Shown piece by piece: positions 8,751-16,162 of a stretch of 49,345 nt of DNA. The position numbers and the translations under genes were made by a program. The notes under the pieces were generated by a model. The model did not search any database. It was not told the DNA's origin and worked only from the letters and a program-made list of their open reading frames with translations. Origin of the DNA: Bacteroides sp. CAG:927 (GTDB lineage Bacteria; Bacteroidota; Bacteroidia; Bacteroidales; Muribaculaceae); NCBI GenBank assembly GCA_000431155.1, contig HF985622.1, forward strand, positions 1-49,345, given 5' to 3'. How positions within the stretch are numbered: position 1 is the stretch's first letter; every line of letters begins with the position of its first letter.

Positions 8751-9908
8751 TTATCTTGCTGGATAAATAACAGGGTAAGCTTCTGCAATTTTAGTTCCGA
8801 CTTTGTAGTGCACACCTGGTCGGGCAGTGAAGTTGACATTGCATGCAGCTTCAAATACCATTACTATATCTGAACCGCCGAATTGGAAATAACTGATTTC
8901 CTCACCTTTGCGGAGCACTCGTCCTTCTTCGGCTGTCATGACAACTGAAGATACCTGTCCCATACCCATTGGCAGAACAGCGACAAGGCCAATAGGGCTG
9001 TCTATCACGACTAAACCACGGTTTTGCATGAACTCGTATCCGGGATTGTCGGGAGCATCAAAAGTGTTCACCCTCTTTGTTGCCAGACGATTACGGCCTG
9101 ATGCAGGGTCAGGTACCGCTGTCACTTCAAGATATACATCTCCCATGATGTCACGTGATTCAAGTACACGTCCGCCTACAGGCGCATGCTGGCGGTGATA
9201 GTCGGCCGGGCCAAGGAAAGAGTGCATCCATTTACCTCCTGCGAAACGGTCTTTATAAGGACTGCCTTCAAGAAGTTCTGAAATCTTCCAATGGATACCC
9301 TTTATTTCTATGGTGTCATCGCCACGCACTTCCCATGAACCGTCAAATGTAGCGTCAGCCGGAGAAGTAATGATGCGGCTGTCTTCAACTGCTGCAACAG
9401 GACGGCAACCGGGTTTGGTGCTGCGTGCAAAGAACTGGTTGTATGATTTCCATCCTCCGCGAGGTTCAAGGTATTCAGCCATATTGAATTCCGGAGAGTC
9501 ATAGAACGATTTCACTGCTTCAGGAGTGATGGACTCAGGAGTGTCAAGGAACTTGCCGAGTTCACGTACGTAATCTTTCATCCATGCTGAGAGTGGCGAC
9601 AGTGGCTGTGCTACATCATGCGGTTCAACAGGATTCTGAAGTTCCTTCACTGGAGACTGGTCAAGAATAAAATAGAACTTGCAGATGTGATTGAACATTG
9701 CACGTCCAAAATGATTCTCTACTGGAATCCATGTGAGGTTGGCATCAAGCCACGCATAATAATCATCAAGCGAGTTGATGTCGTCCATTTCTTGTACATC
9801 ATAAGATTTTGCTTTTTCAAAAGCCTGTTGGAATTTTTCCTGCCAACCATTTTTTGCTATCATGTCAAGGAGTTCCTGCACGATTGGCTGATGTTTTGTA
9901 TTAACCAT
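8751..9908 (-). CDS. Phosphatidylserine decarboxylase-fold enzyme with N-terminal PSDC-like domain; probable amino-acid decarboxylase
   Basis: A 385-residue soluble protein from the ATG at 9908 (MVNTKHQPIV). A longer reading to 9998 adds 30 residues with no family match. Residues 1-150 form a mostly helical N-terminal region like the PSDC domain, and 155-385 the PSD catalytic domain. Motifs: SPADATFDG (Asp185), DYHRQHAP (His241) and FQFGGSDIV, where Ser346 should be the self-cleavage site that becomes the pyruvoyl group. These match the Asp-His-Ser triad of PSD proenzymes. Unlike lipid PSDs, which are usually shorter in Bacteroidota and membrane-bound, this protein shows no membrane helix. 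The same two-domain architecture is known in PsiD, the fungal L-tryptophan decarboxylase. With two GadC-like antiporters downstream, a role in decarboxylating a free amino acid is more likely than phosphatidylethanolamine synthesis. The substrate is not known. Confidence 0.85.
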   Translation of the reverse strand: MVNTKHQPIVQELLDMIAKNGWQEKFQQAFEKAKSYDVQEMDDINSLDDYYAWLDANLTWIPVENHFGRAMFNHICKFYFILDQSPVKELQNPVEPHDVAQPLSPLSAWMKDYVRELGKFLDTPESITPEAVKSFYDSPEFNMAEYLEPRGGWKSYNQFFARSTKPGCRPVAAVEDSRIITSPADATFDGSWEVRGDDTIEIKGIHWKISELLEGSPYKDRFAGGKWMHSFLGPADYHRQHAPVGGRVLESRDIMGDVYLEVTAVPDPASGRNRLATKRVNTFDAPDNPGYEFMQNRGLVVIDSPIGLVAVLPMGMGQVSSVVMTAEEGRVLRKGEEISYFQFGGSDIVMVFEAACNVNFTARPGVHYKVGTKIAEAYPVIYPAR

Positions 9909-10174
9909 AATTTTTAGTATTAAGAGATTTTGATAAATCTTGTTTTTCAGACGTTTGATAATATAACATTGGTAAGCGACTAATGTTTGCTGATTCATCC
10001 ATATTAACTTATGTGAAATCGTATTTTATCATAATTTAATAGTTTGGCAACTTGAAAGTAACTATTCGGCGCACACTTATGCAATCTTATGGCATTGGAT
10101 GAGTTTTTAATGGCCGAGTGTTTTGGCTAATGTGTTGATTTATAGCGGGTTAAATCGCGAGTTTGAAACAACAG

Positions 10175-10296
10175 CTTAAAGACGCAGCATAAGTGCTGAG
10201 AGGACTTATTTCCCGGATTTTTTATAAGTTTTAAGTTTGGTCACCTAAAACTATAAACTTTTCGGTCCTGTCCAAACGGCAGGTTCCTTTTTTACG
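10175..10296 (+). ncRNA. Candidate structured RNA ending in a terminator-like hairpin
   Basis: Three successive hairpins can be read on the + strand: CAGCA-TAAG-TGCTG near 10188-10201, a long AT-rich stem around a TCA loop at about 10226-10260, and CCTGTC-CAAAC-GGCAGG at about 10265-10281, followed after a few bases by TTTTTT. The last has the form of an intrinsic terminator although no + strand protein gene precedes it. This fits a small RNA, but read on the - strand the same inverted repeats could fold in the decarboxylase leader. It matches no RNA family I recognise, and the 5' end is a guess. Confidence 0.35.
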
Positions 10297-10389
10297 TTGG
10301 TCATCAGTCACACTTTTTGAAACAGTATCCCTTTGAACAATGATGTCAATTTTAATTTAGGCACAATATGAAAATCCAAATATGCCGAC

Positions 10390-10441
10390 AACAAAAAACA
10401 ATCAGCCATTTAGCATGAAACTATATGACTGACTGTTTTTG
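10390..10441 (-). terminator. Terminator of the topA-pseudouridine synthase operon
   Basis: On the - strand, CAAAAACAGTCAG pairs with CTGATTGTTTTTTG (one mismatch) around a loop of about 23 nt, and the 3' arm ends in a T run. It lies about 110 bp after the stop of the pseudouridine synthase gene. The sequence is nearly symmetrical, so it may also act on + strand transcripts. Confidence 0.6.
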
Positions 10442-10552
10442 TAAAATTGCGTGAATAATCTAATCTAAAGTGCCTATAAAAATTTATAATGATTTGTAAT
10501 AATAATTATCGATAACAAAGATTATTGGCATCTTCCAATGTCACGGTTAATA

Positions 10553-11479
10553 TTATTTTACCATTTTGGTAAAACCAGAAGGAATAGGTGTCTCAAAATT
10601 CATCTCCTTGCGTGTCACAGGGTGTACAAATCTCAGCGTCTGGGCATGCAGTGCAAGGCGGTGAATTGGACTGGATTTAGCTCCATATCGGCGGTCTCCT
10701 ACTATTGGATGGCCATGCTCTTTCATATGCACTCTGATTTGGTTCTTGCGTCCTGTATCAAGTTCCACTTCCAGCAGTGTATATCCGTTTTTGCATGCTA
10801 ATGTTTTGTAGCGAGTCACTGCGAGCTGACCTTTTTCAGTGTCGGGTGTTGAATACACCTCATGTTCGGCATTTTCGGTGAGATAACTTTTTATCACGCC
10901 CTCTTCCGGCTCCATTTTCCCTTCCACCACAGCCAGATATTTGCGGTTGAGCACCATGTTGTTCCAGTTATGCTGCATGGTTTCTTTTGCATTCTCATTC
11001 TTTGCAAACATCATCAGCCCGGAAGTGTCGCGGTCAAGGCGGTGTACAATGAAAAGTTTGTTGCGTGGGTCCTGCCATTTCACATACTCGCGCAAAATAG
11101 AGTATGCAGTACCATCTTTTATCTTGTCGGTACCCATTGACAGTAGTCCGTACCCCTTGTTGACCACGATAATGTCATCATCTTCATACACAAGCTTCAT
11201 GCGGCGGTGATAGAATACACGCCATTCCCTTGTGAAATTGATTTTCACTTCATCATTGGGCTGCAGCTCATGATTGAACTGGGTTACGGGTATCCCATTC
11301 ACGGCTACTTGATTGTGTTTCAGTAGCTCTTTTATTGAGGTGCGTTTGTGATCCGGCATGCTCTTGATGAGAAAATCCATCAGAGGAGTTTGTTCAGTGA
11401 CATGGAGCGGCAGTATGCTGTCTGGACGAAACTGGTTGCGCTCGGCTCCCGGTTTTGTGGCGCGTGGACGTGGTGACAT
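10553..11479 (-). CDS. RluA-family pseudouridine synthase
   Basis: A 308-residue protein that should isomerise uridine to pseudouridine in rRNA or tRNA. Residues about 20-85 resemble an S4 RNA-binding domain (SIKELLKHNQVAVNG). The catalytic domain begins near residue 95 and holds the HRLDRDTSG motif with the catalytic aspartate at about 149, the NRKYLAVVEG strand, and the TGRKNQIRVHMKEHGHPIVGD motif near the C-terminal end. The length fits RluC/RluD-type enzymes. The gene starts 1 bp after the topA stop, so the two are one transcription unit. Which uridine it modifies cannot be decided from the sequence. Confidence 0.93.
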   Translation of the reverse strand: MSPRPRATKPGAERNQFRPDSILPLHVTEQTPLMDFLIKSMPDHKRTSIKELLKHNQVAVNGIPVTQFNHELQPNDEVKINFTREWRVFYHRRMKLVYEDDDIIVVNKGYGLLSMGTDKIKDGTAYSILREYVKWQDPRNKLFIVHRLDRDTSGLMMFAKNENAKETMQHNWNNMVLNRKYLAVVEGKMEPEEGVIKSYLTENAEHEVYSTPDTEKGQLAVTRYKTLACKNGYTLLEVELDTGRKNQIRVHMKEHGHPIVGDRRYGAKSSPIHRLALHAQTLRFVHPVTRKEMNFETPIPSGFTKMVK

Positions 11480-11480
11480 C

Positions 11481-13796
11481 TTATTTCTTTTTTCGTGTTG
11501 TGCGTTTTGTCTTTCCTGCTTGTGAGTTTACGATTTCCATGCATTGTTCCAATGTCAGTTCGGCAGGATTCTCTACTGTGCGCGGAATTTTGAAATTGGA
11601 CTTCTTGTAAGCGATATACACCCCGTATCTGCCGTTCAGAATTTGCATATCGGGATCTTCGTCAAATATCTTGACCACTTTTTGTGCCTCGGCCTGACGC
11701 TTGGCGTTGATAAGCTCTTCAGCTTCTTCAAGGCTTATGGATGTGGGTTGTATATCTTTGGGTATGGACACAAATTTGCCGTCATGCCGCACATAGGGAC
11801 CGAAGCGACCCACTCCTACCACCACATCTTTGCCTTCATATTCTCCTAAAGTACGTGGAAGGTCAAACAGTTTCAAAGCCTGCTCCAGAGTGATGTCAAA
11901 CACCGATTGGTCCTTGGCAAGTGAGGCAAACTGAGGTTTTTCTTCATCCGAGCTGTCGCCGATTTGCACCACAGGCCCGAATCTGCCTATTTTAACCGAC
12001 ACTCGTCTTCCGCTGACAGGGTCAGTTCCCAATGTGCGTTCTCCCACTTTGTGTTCCAAACGCATGTCGCTTGCCTTAGTCACCTCAGGATGAAACACAT
12101 TATAGAAACCGTTTATTTCAGAATGCCAGCCGGTATTACCCTCGGCAATTTCATCAAACCTCTGTTCCACATTGGCCGTGAAATTGTAATCAAGCACATT
12201 GGGGAAATATTTAGTGAGGAAATCATTCACCACTATACCTGTGTCGGTCGGTATCAGCTTACCCTTGTCCGAACCCACGGTCTCGGTCTTTGTTGTCTCA
12301 TTGATTTTCCCGCATGAAAGTGTAAGGGTGATGAACTGGCGTTCAGTTCCCTGACGGTCACCTTTCTCCACATATTCGCGTTGCTGTATGGTTGATATGG
12401 TTGGCGCATATGTGCTCGGGCGTCCTATGCCAAGCTCCTCCATTTTTTTCACCAGTGAAGCTTCGGTGTAGCGCGGAGGATGCTGTGTGTAGCGTTCGGT
12501 GGCGGTTATGCTGTTTGCCTTGAGTTCCTCGCCTTGTGTCATTGCAGGCAGTATGTCCGAAGAATCTCCTGTGCTATCATCGTCACGACTTTCAATATAC
12601 ACTTTCAGGAAACCATCAAACTGTATCACTTCGCCGGTAGCCGAAAAAGCTTCACTGCGGTTTGACACGGTGATGGTAGCAGTGGTTTTCTCAATTTCCG
12701 CATCAGCCATCTGTGATGCCACAGTGCGTTTCCAAATCAGGTTGTATAGCCGTTTTTCGTTGGTGGTGCCTTCTATCGAATGTTTTTCCACATAAGTGGG
12801 ACGAATGGCTTCGTGTGCTTCCTGCGCTCCCTTTGAAGATGTATGGTATTTCCTGATTTTGAGATATTTGTCACCCAAAGAGGTTTTAATCTCCTTGGAT
12901 ATGGCGTTTATGGCAAGGTTTGACAGATTCAGCGAGTCGGTACGCATGTAGGTGATGTGTCCGGCCTCGTACAATCTTTGGGCAAGCATCATGGTTTGTG
13001 ACACCGTAAAGCCTAATTTGCGTGATGCCTCCTGCTGAAGGGTTGAGGTTGTGAATGGTGGCGCAGGTTGTTTTTTAAGCGGCTTTACTGTAATGTCGCT
13101 AACTGTGAATTTTGATGAGGAACAGTCGTTGAGAAAGCTGCAGGCAGAGTCCAAATCCGGTAATCTGCGCTGTAATTCCGCTTTTACGGTTCGTCCTTCG
13201 GGTGTGGAAAATTGGCTTGTCACGCGGAAATACGGTTCACTCTTGAAAGCCTTGATTTCATTTTCTCGTTCCACGATCAGTCTCACTGCCACGCTCTGCA
13301 CGCGTCCGGCTGACAAGGATGGACGAATTTTGCGCCATAGCACAGGCGAAAGCTCAAATCCCACTATGCGGTCAAGCACTCGCCGGGCTTGCTGGGCATC
13401 CACAAGATTTATGTCTATGTCGCGTGGATTTTCTATGGCGTGAAGTATCGCTTCCTTGGTGATTTCATGAAACACTATGCGGCGTGTGTTTTCCGGCTTA
13501 AGTTCAAGCACCTCATACAGATGCCATGCTATAGCCTCCCCTTCACGGTCTTCATCGGAAGCCAGCCATACCATTTCGGCTTGTGAGGCAGCTTTTTTCA
13601 GTTGCTTCACGAGCTCTTGCTTGTCCTCAGGAATTTCATATACTGGAGTGAAATCACCCGATTTGTCAATACTGAAATCTTTCTTCTTTAAGTCTCGGAT
13701 ATGGCCGTAACTTGACATTACTTTATAGTCCGGTCCAAGGAATTTCTCTATGGTTTTGGCCTTTGCAGGCGATTCTACAATTACAAGATTTTTCAT
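11481..13796 (-). CDS. topA: DNA topoisomerase I (type IA)
   Basis: A protein of about 771 residues that relaxes negative supercoils by cutting and rejoining one strand. The Toprim domain is N-terminal, with KNLVIVESPAKAKTIEKFLG, SSYGHIRDL and the metal-binding SDEDREGEAI. The active-site tyrosine lies in HITYMRTDS at about residue 283, and SLSAGRVQSVA marks the central gate domain. After about residue 590 come small Toprim-C-like repeats (VKIGRFGPVVQIGD, VGVGRFGPYVRHDG, LNGRYGVYIAY) and a lysine-rich end. No CxxC zinc ribbons are present, unlike E. coli TopA. The ATG at 13796 is chosen over a GTG one codon earlier. Confidence 0.97.
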   Translation of the reverse strand: MKNLVIVESPAKAKTIEKFLGPDYKVMSSYGHIRDLKKKDFSIDKSGDFTPVYEIPEDKQELVKQLKKAASQAEMVWLASDEDREGEAIAWHLYEVLELKPENTRRIVFHEITKEAILHAIENPRDIDINLVDAQQARRVLDRIVGFELSPVLWRKIRPSLSAGRVQSVAVRLIVERENEIKAFKSEPYFRVTSQFSTPEGRTVKAELQRRLPDLDSACSFLNDCSSSKFTVSDITVKPLKKQPAPPFTTSTLQQEASRKLGFTVSQTMMLAQRLYEAGHITYMRTDSLNLSNLAINAISKEIKTSLGDKYLKIRKYHTSSKGAQEAHEAIRPTYVEKHSIEGTTNEKRLYNLIWKRTVASQMADAEIEKTTATITVSNRSEAFSATGEVIQFDGFLKVYIESRDDDSTGDSSDILPAMTQGEELKANSITATERYTQHPPRYTEASLVKKMEELGIGRPSTYAPTISTIQQREYVEKGDRQGTERQFITLTLSCGKINETTKTETVGSDKGKLIPTDTGIVVNDFLTKYFPNVLDYNFTANVEQRFDEIAEGNTGWHSEINGFYNVFHPEVTKASDMRLEHKVGERTLGTDPVSGRRVSVKIGRFGPVVQIGDSSDEEKPQFASLAKDQSVFDITLEQALKLFDLPRTLGEYEGKDVVVGVGRFGPYVRHDGKFVSIPKDIQPTSISLEEAEELINAKRQAEAQKVVKIFDEDPDMQILNGRYGVYIAYKKSNFKIPRTVENPAELTLEQCMEIVNSQAGKTKRTTRKKK

Positions 13797-13828
13797 CACG
13801 CAGTGCGTTTGATAGACAATTTAGGCGA

Positions 13829-13836
13829 CAAAATTA
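13829..13836 (-). promoter_or_regulatory. -7 box (TAATTTTG) of topA
   Basis: On the - strand TAATTTTG fits TAnnTTTG. The expected start of transcription is near 13822, giving a leader of about 25 nt before the topA ATG. No -33 TTTG is present at the expected spacing. Confidence 0.5.
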
Positions 13837-13911
13837 GAAAAAATCATCTAATTACGTGTTTATATAAGTACATTTTGTGCGTTTTGGTTCACATTATTAT
13901 ATATATGGAAC

Positions 13912-13943
13912 AAAAAAACAGGGCCATTTATGACCCTGTTTTT
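13912..13943 (-). terminator. Intrinsic terminator of the DJ-1/PfpI gene
   Basis: AAAAACAGGG (13914-13923) and CCCTGTTTTT (13934-13943) form a perfect 10-bp stem with a 10-nt loop. On the - strand the stem ends in seven T residues. It lies 20 bp after the DJ-1 stop codon. The symmetry would let it work in both directions. Confidence 0.88.
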
Positions 13944-13963
13944 GGTATTTACTGGATGTGGAT

Positions 13964-14536
13964 TCAGAATTCCGGCGGACGCTCGTTGGAATAAAGCATC
14001 CCTTTTGCCACTTCCTGCGCTTTTGCAGAACCTACTGTTGTGGCGGCTATAGCCAAGGCGAACATAAGTGTGCTCGCAGGGCCGTTGGCGGTAATTATGT
14101 TGTGTGCTATCTCCACATTTCTGCCTGTCATTCGTGCTTTGGGTGCCTGACTCTCAAAGCCGGGATAGCAGGTGGCATTTTTGTTGTCAAGGATACCCAG
14201 AGGTGCCAGTACCACAGCAGGGCTGGCGCAAATGGCAGCTATATGGTTACCGGCACGGTAGTGACTGAGCAAACCTGAGGTAAGCTGTTCGCATTGCGAC
14301 AGATTTATAGCCCCCGGCATGCCGCCCGGAAGTATCAGCCAGTCGGCATCGTTTATATTGATGTCCTTTATTATTTTGTCGGCAATTACGATAATGTTGT
14401 GTGCACCTGTTACTTGCACATCTTCAAGAATTGACACTGTGAGTATGTTAATGCCGCAACGGCGCAATACATCAACAGTGGCCATGGCTTCAGTTTCTTC
14501 AAAGCCCGGAGCAAGGAAAATGTAAGACGTTTTCAT
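13964..14536 (-). CDS. DJ-1/PfpI family protein (ThiJ/YajL-like)
   Basis: A 190-residue protein of the class I glutamine-amidotransferase-like superfamily. The conserved glutamate is in GFEETEA (about residue 14) and the nucleophilic cysteine is Cys103 in AAICASPAV, on the nucleophile elbow. LILPGGMPGA and YPGFE are also typical. YajL/DJ-1 members are linked to oxidative-stress and glyoxal-damage protection as chaperone, glyoxalase or deglycase; the exact activity is disputed even in studied members. It is a single-gene unit with its own promoter and terminator, transcribed divergently from the apbE gene. Confidence 0.92.
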   Translation of the reverse strand: MKTSYIFLAPGFEETEAMATVDVLRRCGINILTVSILEDVQVTGAHNIIVIADKIIKDININDADWLILPGGMPGAINLSQCEQLTSGLLSHYRAGNHIAAICASPAVVLAPLGILDNKNATCYPGFESQAPKARMTGRNVEIAHNIITANGPASTLMFALAIAATTVGSAKAQEVAKGMLYSNERPPEF

Positions 14537-14570
14537 AATGTAGTTGCTTTATTTTGGTAAAGTCTAATTA

Positions 14571-14600
14571 CAAAAATACACATTAATTATCATTATGCAA
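14571..14600 (-). promoter_or_regulatory. Promoter of the DJ-1/PfpI gene
   Basis: On the - strand TTG (14600-14598) is followed after 19 bp by TATTTTTG (14578-14571), a good match to the Bacteroidota -33/-7 pattern. Transcription would start near 14564, leaving about 28 nt of leader. It lies back to back with the apbE promoter box at 14611-14618. Confidence 0.65.
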
Positions 14601-14610
14601 TACTTTTTGT

Positions 14611-14618
14611 TATTTTTG
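14611..14618 (+). promoter_or_regulatory. -7-like box (TATTTTTG) directly before apbE
   Basis: TATTTTTG ends only 4 bp before the apbE ATG at 14623. If used, it would give an almost leaderless mRNA. No -33 element is seen, so it may be a chance match in AT-rich DNA. Confidence 0.35.
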
Positions 14619-14622
14619 TGCT

Positions 14623-15624
14623 ATGAAAGCACGTTTTTTATTATTCGCTGTTGTTTTGGTCGTCCTCGCATCATGTTTGGGATATAAACCTTCGCATTAT
14701 CATAAGTGCGAAGGGGCTGTATGGGCTACCTCTTATCACATAGTGTACAACAGCCCTAAAATGCTTGATGACTCTATAATTGCAGTCATGAGCAGAGTGG
14801 AGATGTCGTTATCTTCCTTTGAGCCTATGAGCACTGTGAGCAAGATTAACCGTGGAGAATCCTTGGCTGTCGATTCTTTGTTTAGTCGTGTGTTTGTGGC
14901 TTCGCAAAATGTATGTGCTTTGTCTAAAGGTGCTTTTGAGCCAACGGTGGCTCCTGTCGTTAATTTATGGGGATTCGGCTATAAAACGGGTGCCGGCAAT
15001 CCCACTCAGGCTCAGATTGACAGTGCGCTGCAAGGCGTGGGGATACTGAAATGCTTGATTTCCGACAATAAGATTGTAAAGCATCCTGCCACAGAATTTA
15101 ATTTCAGTGCCATAACTAAAGGTTACGGATGTGACTTGATTGGCGAGATGCTCCAGCGTAACGGTTGCAGTGACTATATGATTGAAATTGGAGGCGAGGT
15201 GGTGGTCAGCGGCAAAAATCCTCAGGGTGAAAAATGGCACATTATGGTTGACGCTCCTGTCATGAGCGATTCCACTGTACTGCATGAGCGCATGGCCGTG
15301 ATAGAAGTGACTGATTGCGGTATTGCCACATCCGGTAATTACCGTAATTACCGTACTGTAAGTTCGGGCAAAAAAGTAGGCCATACCATAAACCCCATTA
15401 CGGGACACCCGGTGGAAAGTGCCATGTTGAGTGCCACGGTCTTGGCTCCTGATGCCATGACTGCTGATGCTCTCGCCACTGCATGTATGGCTATGCCGCC
15501 TCTTCAGGCCAAAGCTATGATAGAACGACTTCACGGCACAGAAGCACTGATTGTTGTGGCCGATACTACGGCAGCATCCGGGTGGCAGATAATGACAACA
15601 CCCGGTTTTCCCGCTATTAAATAA
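14623..15624 (+). CDS. apbE: FAD:protein FMN transferase (ApbE), lipoprotein
   Basis: A 333-residue lipoprotein. ApbE moves FMN from FAD onto threonine residues of respiratory proteins such as the RnfG/NqrC subunits, acting outside the cytoplasmic membrane. The N-terminus has a lipoprotein signal with LASC (Cys18). Further on are SKINRGE, the FSAITKGYGCDLIGEML segment, EIGGEVVVSGKNPQG, GHTINPITGHPVESAMLSATVLAP and DAMTADALATA, which hold the flavin- and Mg-binding residues. Length is normal. Its presumed targets (Rnf or Nqr) are not in the window. The stop lies 1 bp from the stop of the convergent HD gene, so the two transcripts must overlap or end very sharply. Confidence 0.93.
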   Translation: MKARFLLFAVVLVVLASCLGYKPSHYHKCEGAVWATSYHIVYNSPKMLDDSIIAVMSRVEMSLSSFEPMSTVSKINRGESLAVDSLFSRVFVASQNVCALSKGAFEPTVAPVVNLWGFGYKTGAGNPTQAQIDSALQGVGILKCLISDNKIVKHPATEFNFSAITKGYGCDLIGEMLQRNGCSDYMIEIGGEVVVSGKNPQGEKWHIMVDAPVMSDSTVLHERMAVIEVTDCGIATSGNYRNYRTVSSGKKVGHTINPITGHPVESAMLSATVLAPDAMTADALATACMAMPPLQAKAMIERLHGTEALIVVADTTAASGWQIMTTPGFPAIK

Positions 15625-15625
15625 G

Positions 15626-16162
15626 TTATACGAACAGTTTGTGCAGCTCTGAAAACCGTTGCGCGGTAGCAGAACCGAATTTTTTCATCCCTTTCACCAC
15701 TTTGTCCAGTGGCTTGCGTTCCATTGAGCCTCCCTTGGAATAAAATTTGTCGGCGTAGCATATCAGCTTTTCCAGCATCGTAGCAGGCAGAAAATCCCTG
15801 TGAGGCAGCGGCAGATTTTGTGCTTCAATCTCTTGTGCGGTCAGTCCGGCCCCGGTATGCAGTTCGGCTACGCGCGCAAATTTTTCATCCCACCCCTCTT
15901 CTCTGAGCAATTTGGCGCCAAGAATGCCGTGGCGTATGTATGGTTCAGACCCTTCGCACCCTATGCTCGGGGCATTGGTAAGGAATATCCCTATGTCGTG
16001 AAGCATCGCGGCGGTTATAATGTCACTATCCTCAATGGGCAAATGGTGAGAATGTGCTATATCCATAGCTTCGCGGGCCACACTTCTGCAGTGCCGCATA
16101 TAAATATCCCGCCGGAGGGTACCGGCGGGATAATATTTGTCAATCAATGTCTGGTAATTCAT
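15626..16162 (-). CDS. HD-domain (HDIG) metal-dependent phosphohydrolase
   Basis: A 178-residue cytoplasmic protein. The HD metal-binding signature is visible: His24 (MRHCRSVAREA), His-Asp in AAMLHDIGIFL, His in YIRHGILGAKLL and in AELHTGAG, and Asp in ICYADKFYSKG. Such proteins cleave phosphate esters of nucleotides or related molecules; many small HDIG proteins of this type are uncharacterised. The ATG overlaps the ilvE stop by 4 bp, so it is translated with ilvE. No known biochemical link joins it to branched-chain amino acid metabolism. The substrate is unknown. Confidence 0.85.
   Translation of the reverse strand: MNYQTLIDKYYPAGTLRRDIYMRHCRSVAREAMDIAHSHHLPIEDSDIITAAMLHDIGIFLTNAPSIGCEGSEPYIRHGILGAKLLREEGWDEKFARVAELHTGAGLTAQEIEAQNLPLPHRDFLPATMLEKLICYADKFYSKGGSMERKPLDKVVKGMKKFGSATAQRFSELHKLFV

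Larger units (their letters stand above)
9909..10552. other. 644-bp non-coding region upstream of the decarboxylase cluster
   Basis: There is no credible ORF here. The region is AT-rich and should hold the promoter of the decarboxylase operon (- strand) and the 3' end of the topA-rlu operon. I find no good TAnnTTTG match on the - strand, so the operon may use another sigma factor or an activator. It contains a terminator at 10390-10441 and a run of hairpins at about 10175-10296, listed separately. The rest (9909-10170 and 10300-10385) shows nothing I can name. Confidence 0.7.

Noticed and set aside
8751..9908. Plain phospholipid-synthesis phosphatidylserine decarboxylase
   Set aside because: The protein has an extra N-terminal domain, no membrane helix and amino-acid antiporters as neighbours. 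The fold is right but the lipid role is less likely than action on a free amino acid.
10175..10296. Known riboswitch (TPP, SAM, cobalamin), 6S RNA, SRP RNA, tmRNA or RNase P RNA
   Set aside because: I looked for the conserved cores of these RNAs and did not find them. Only generic hairpins are present.
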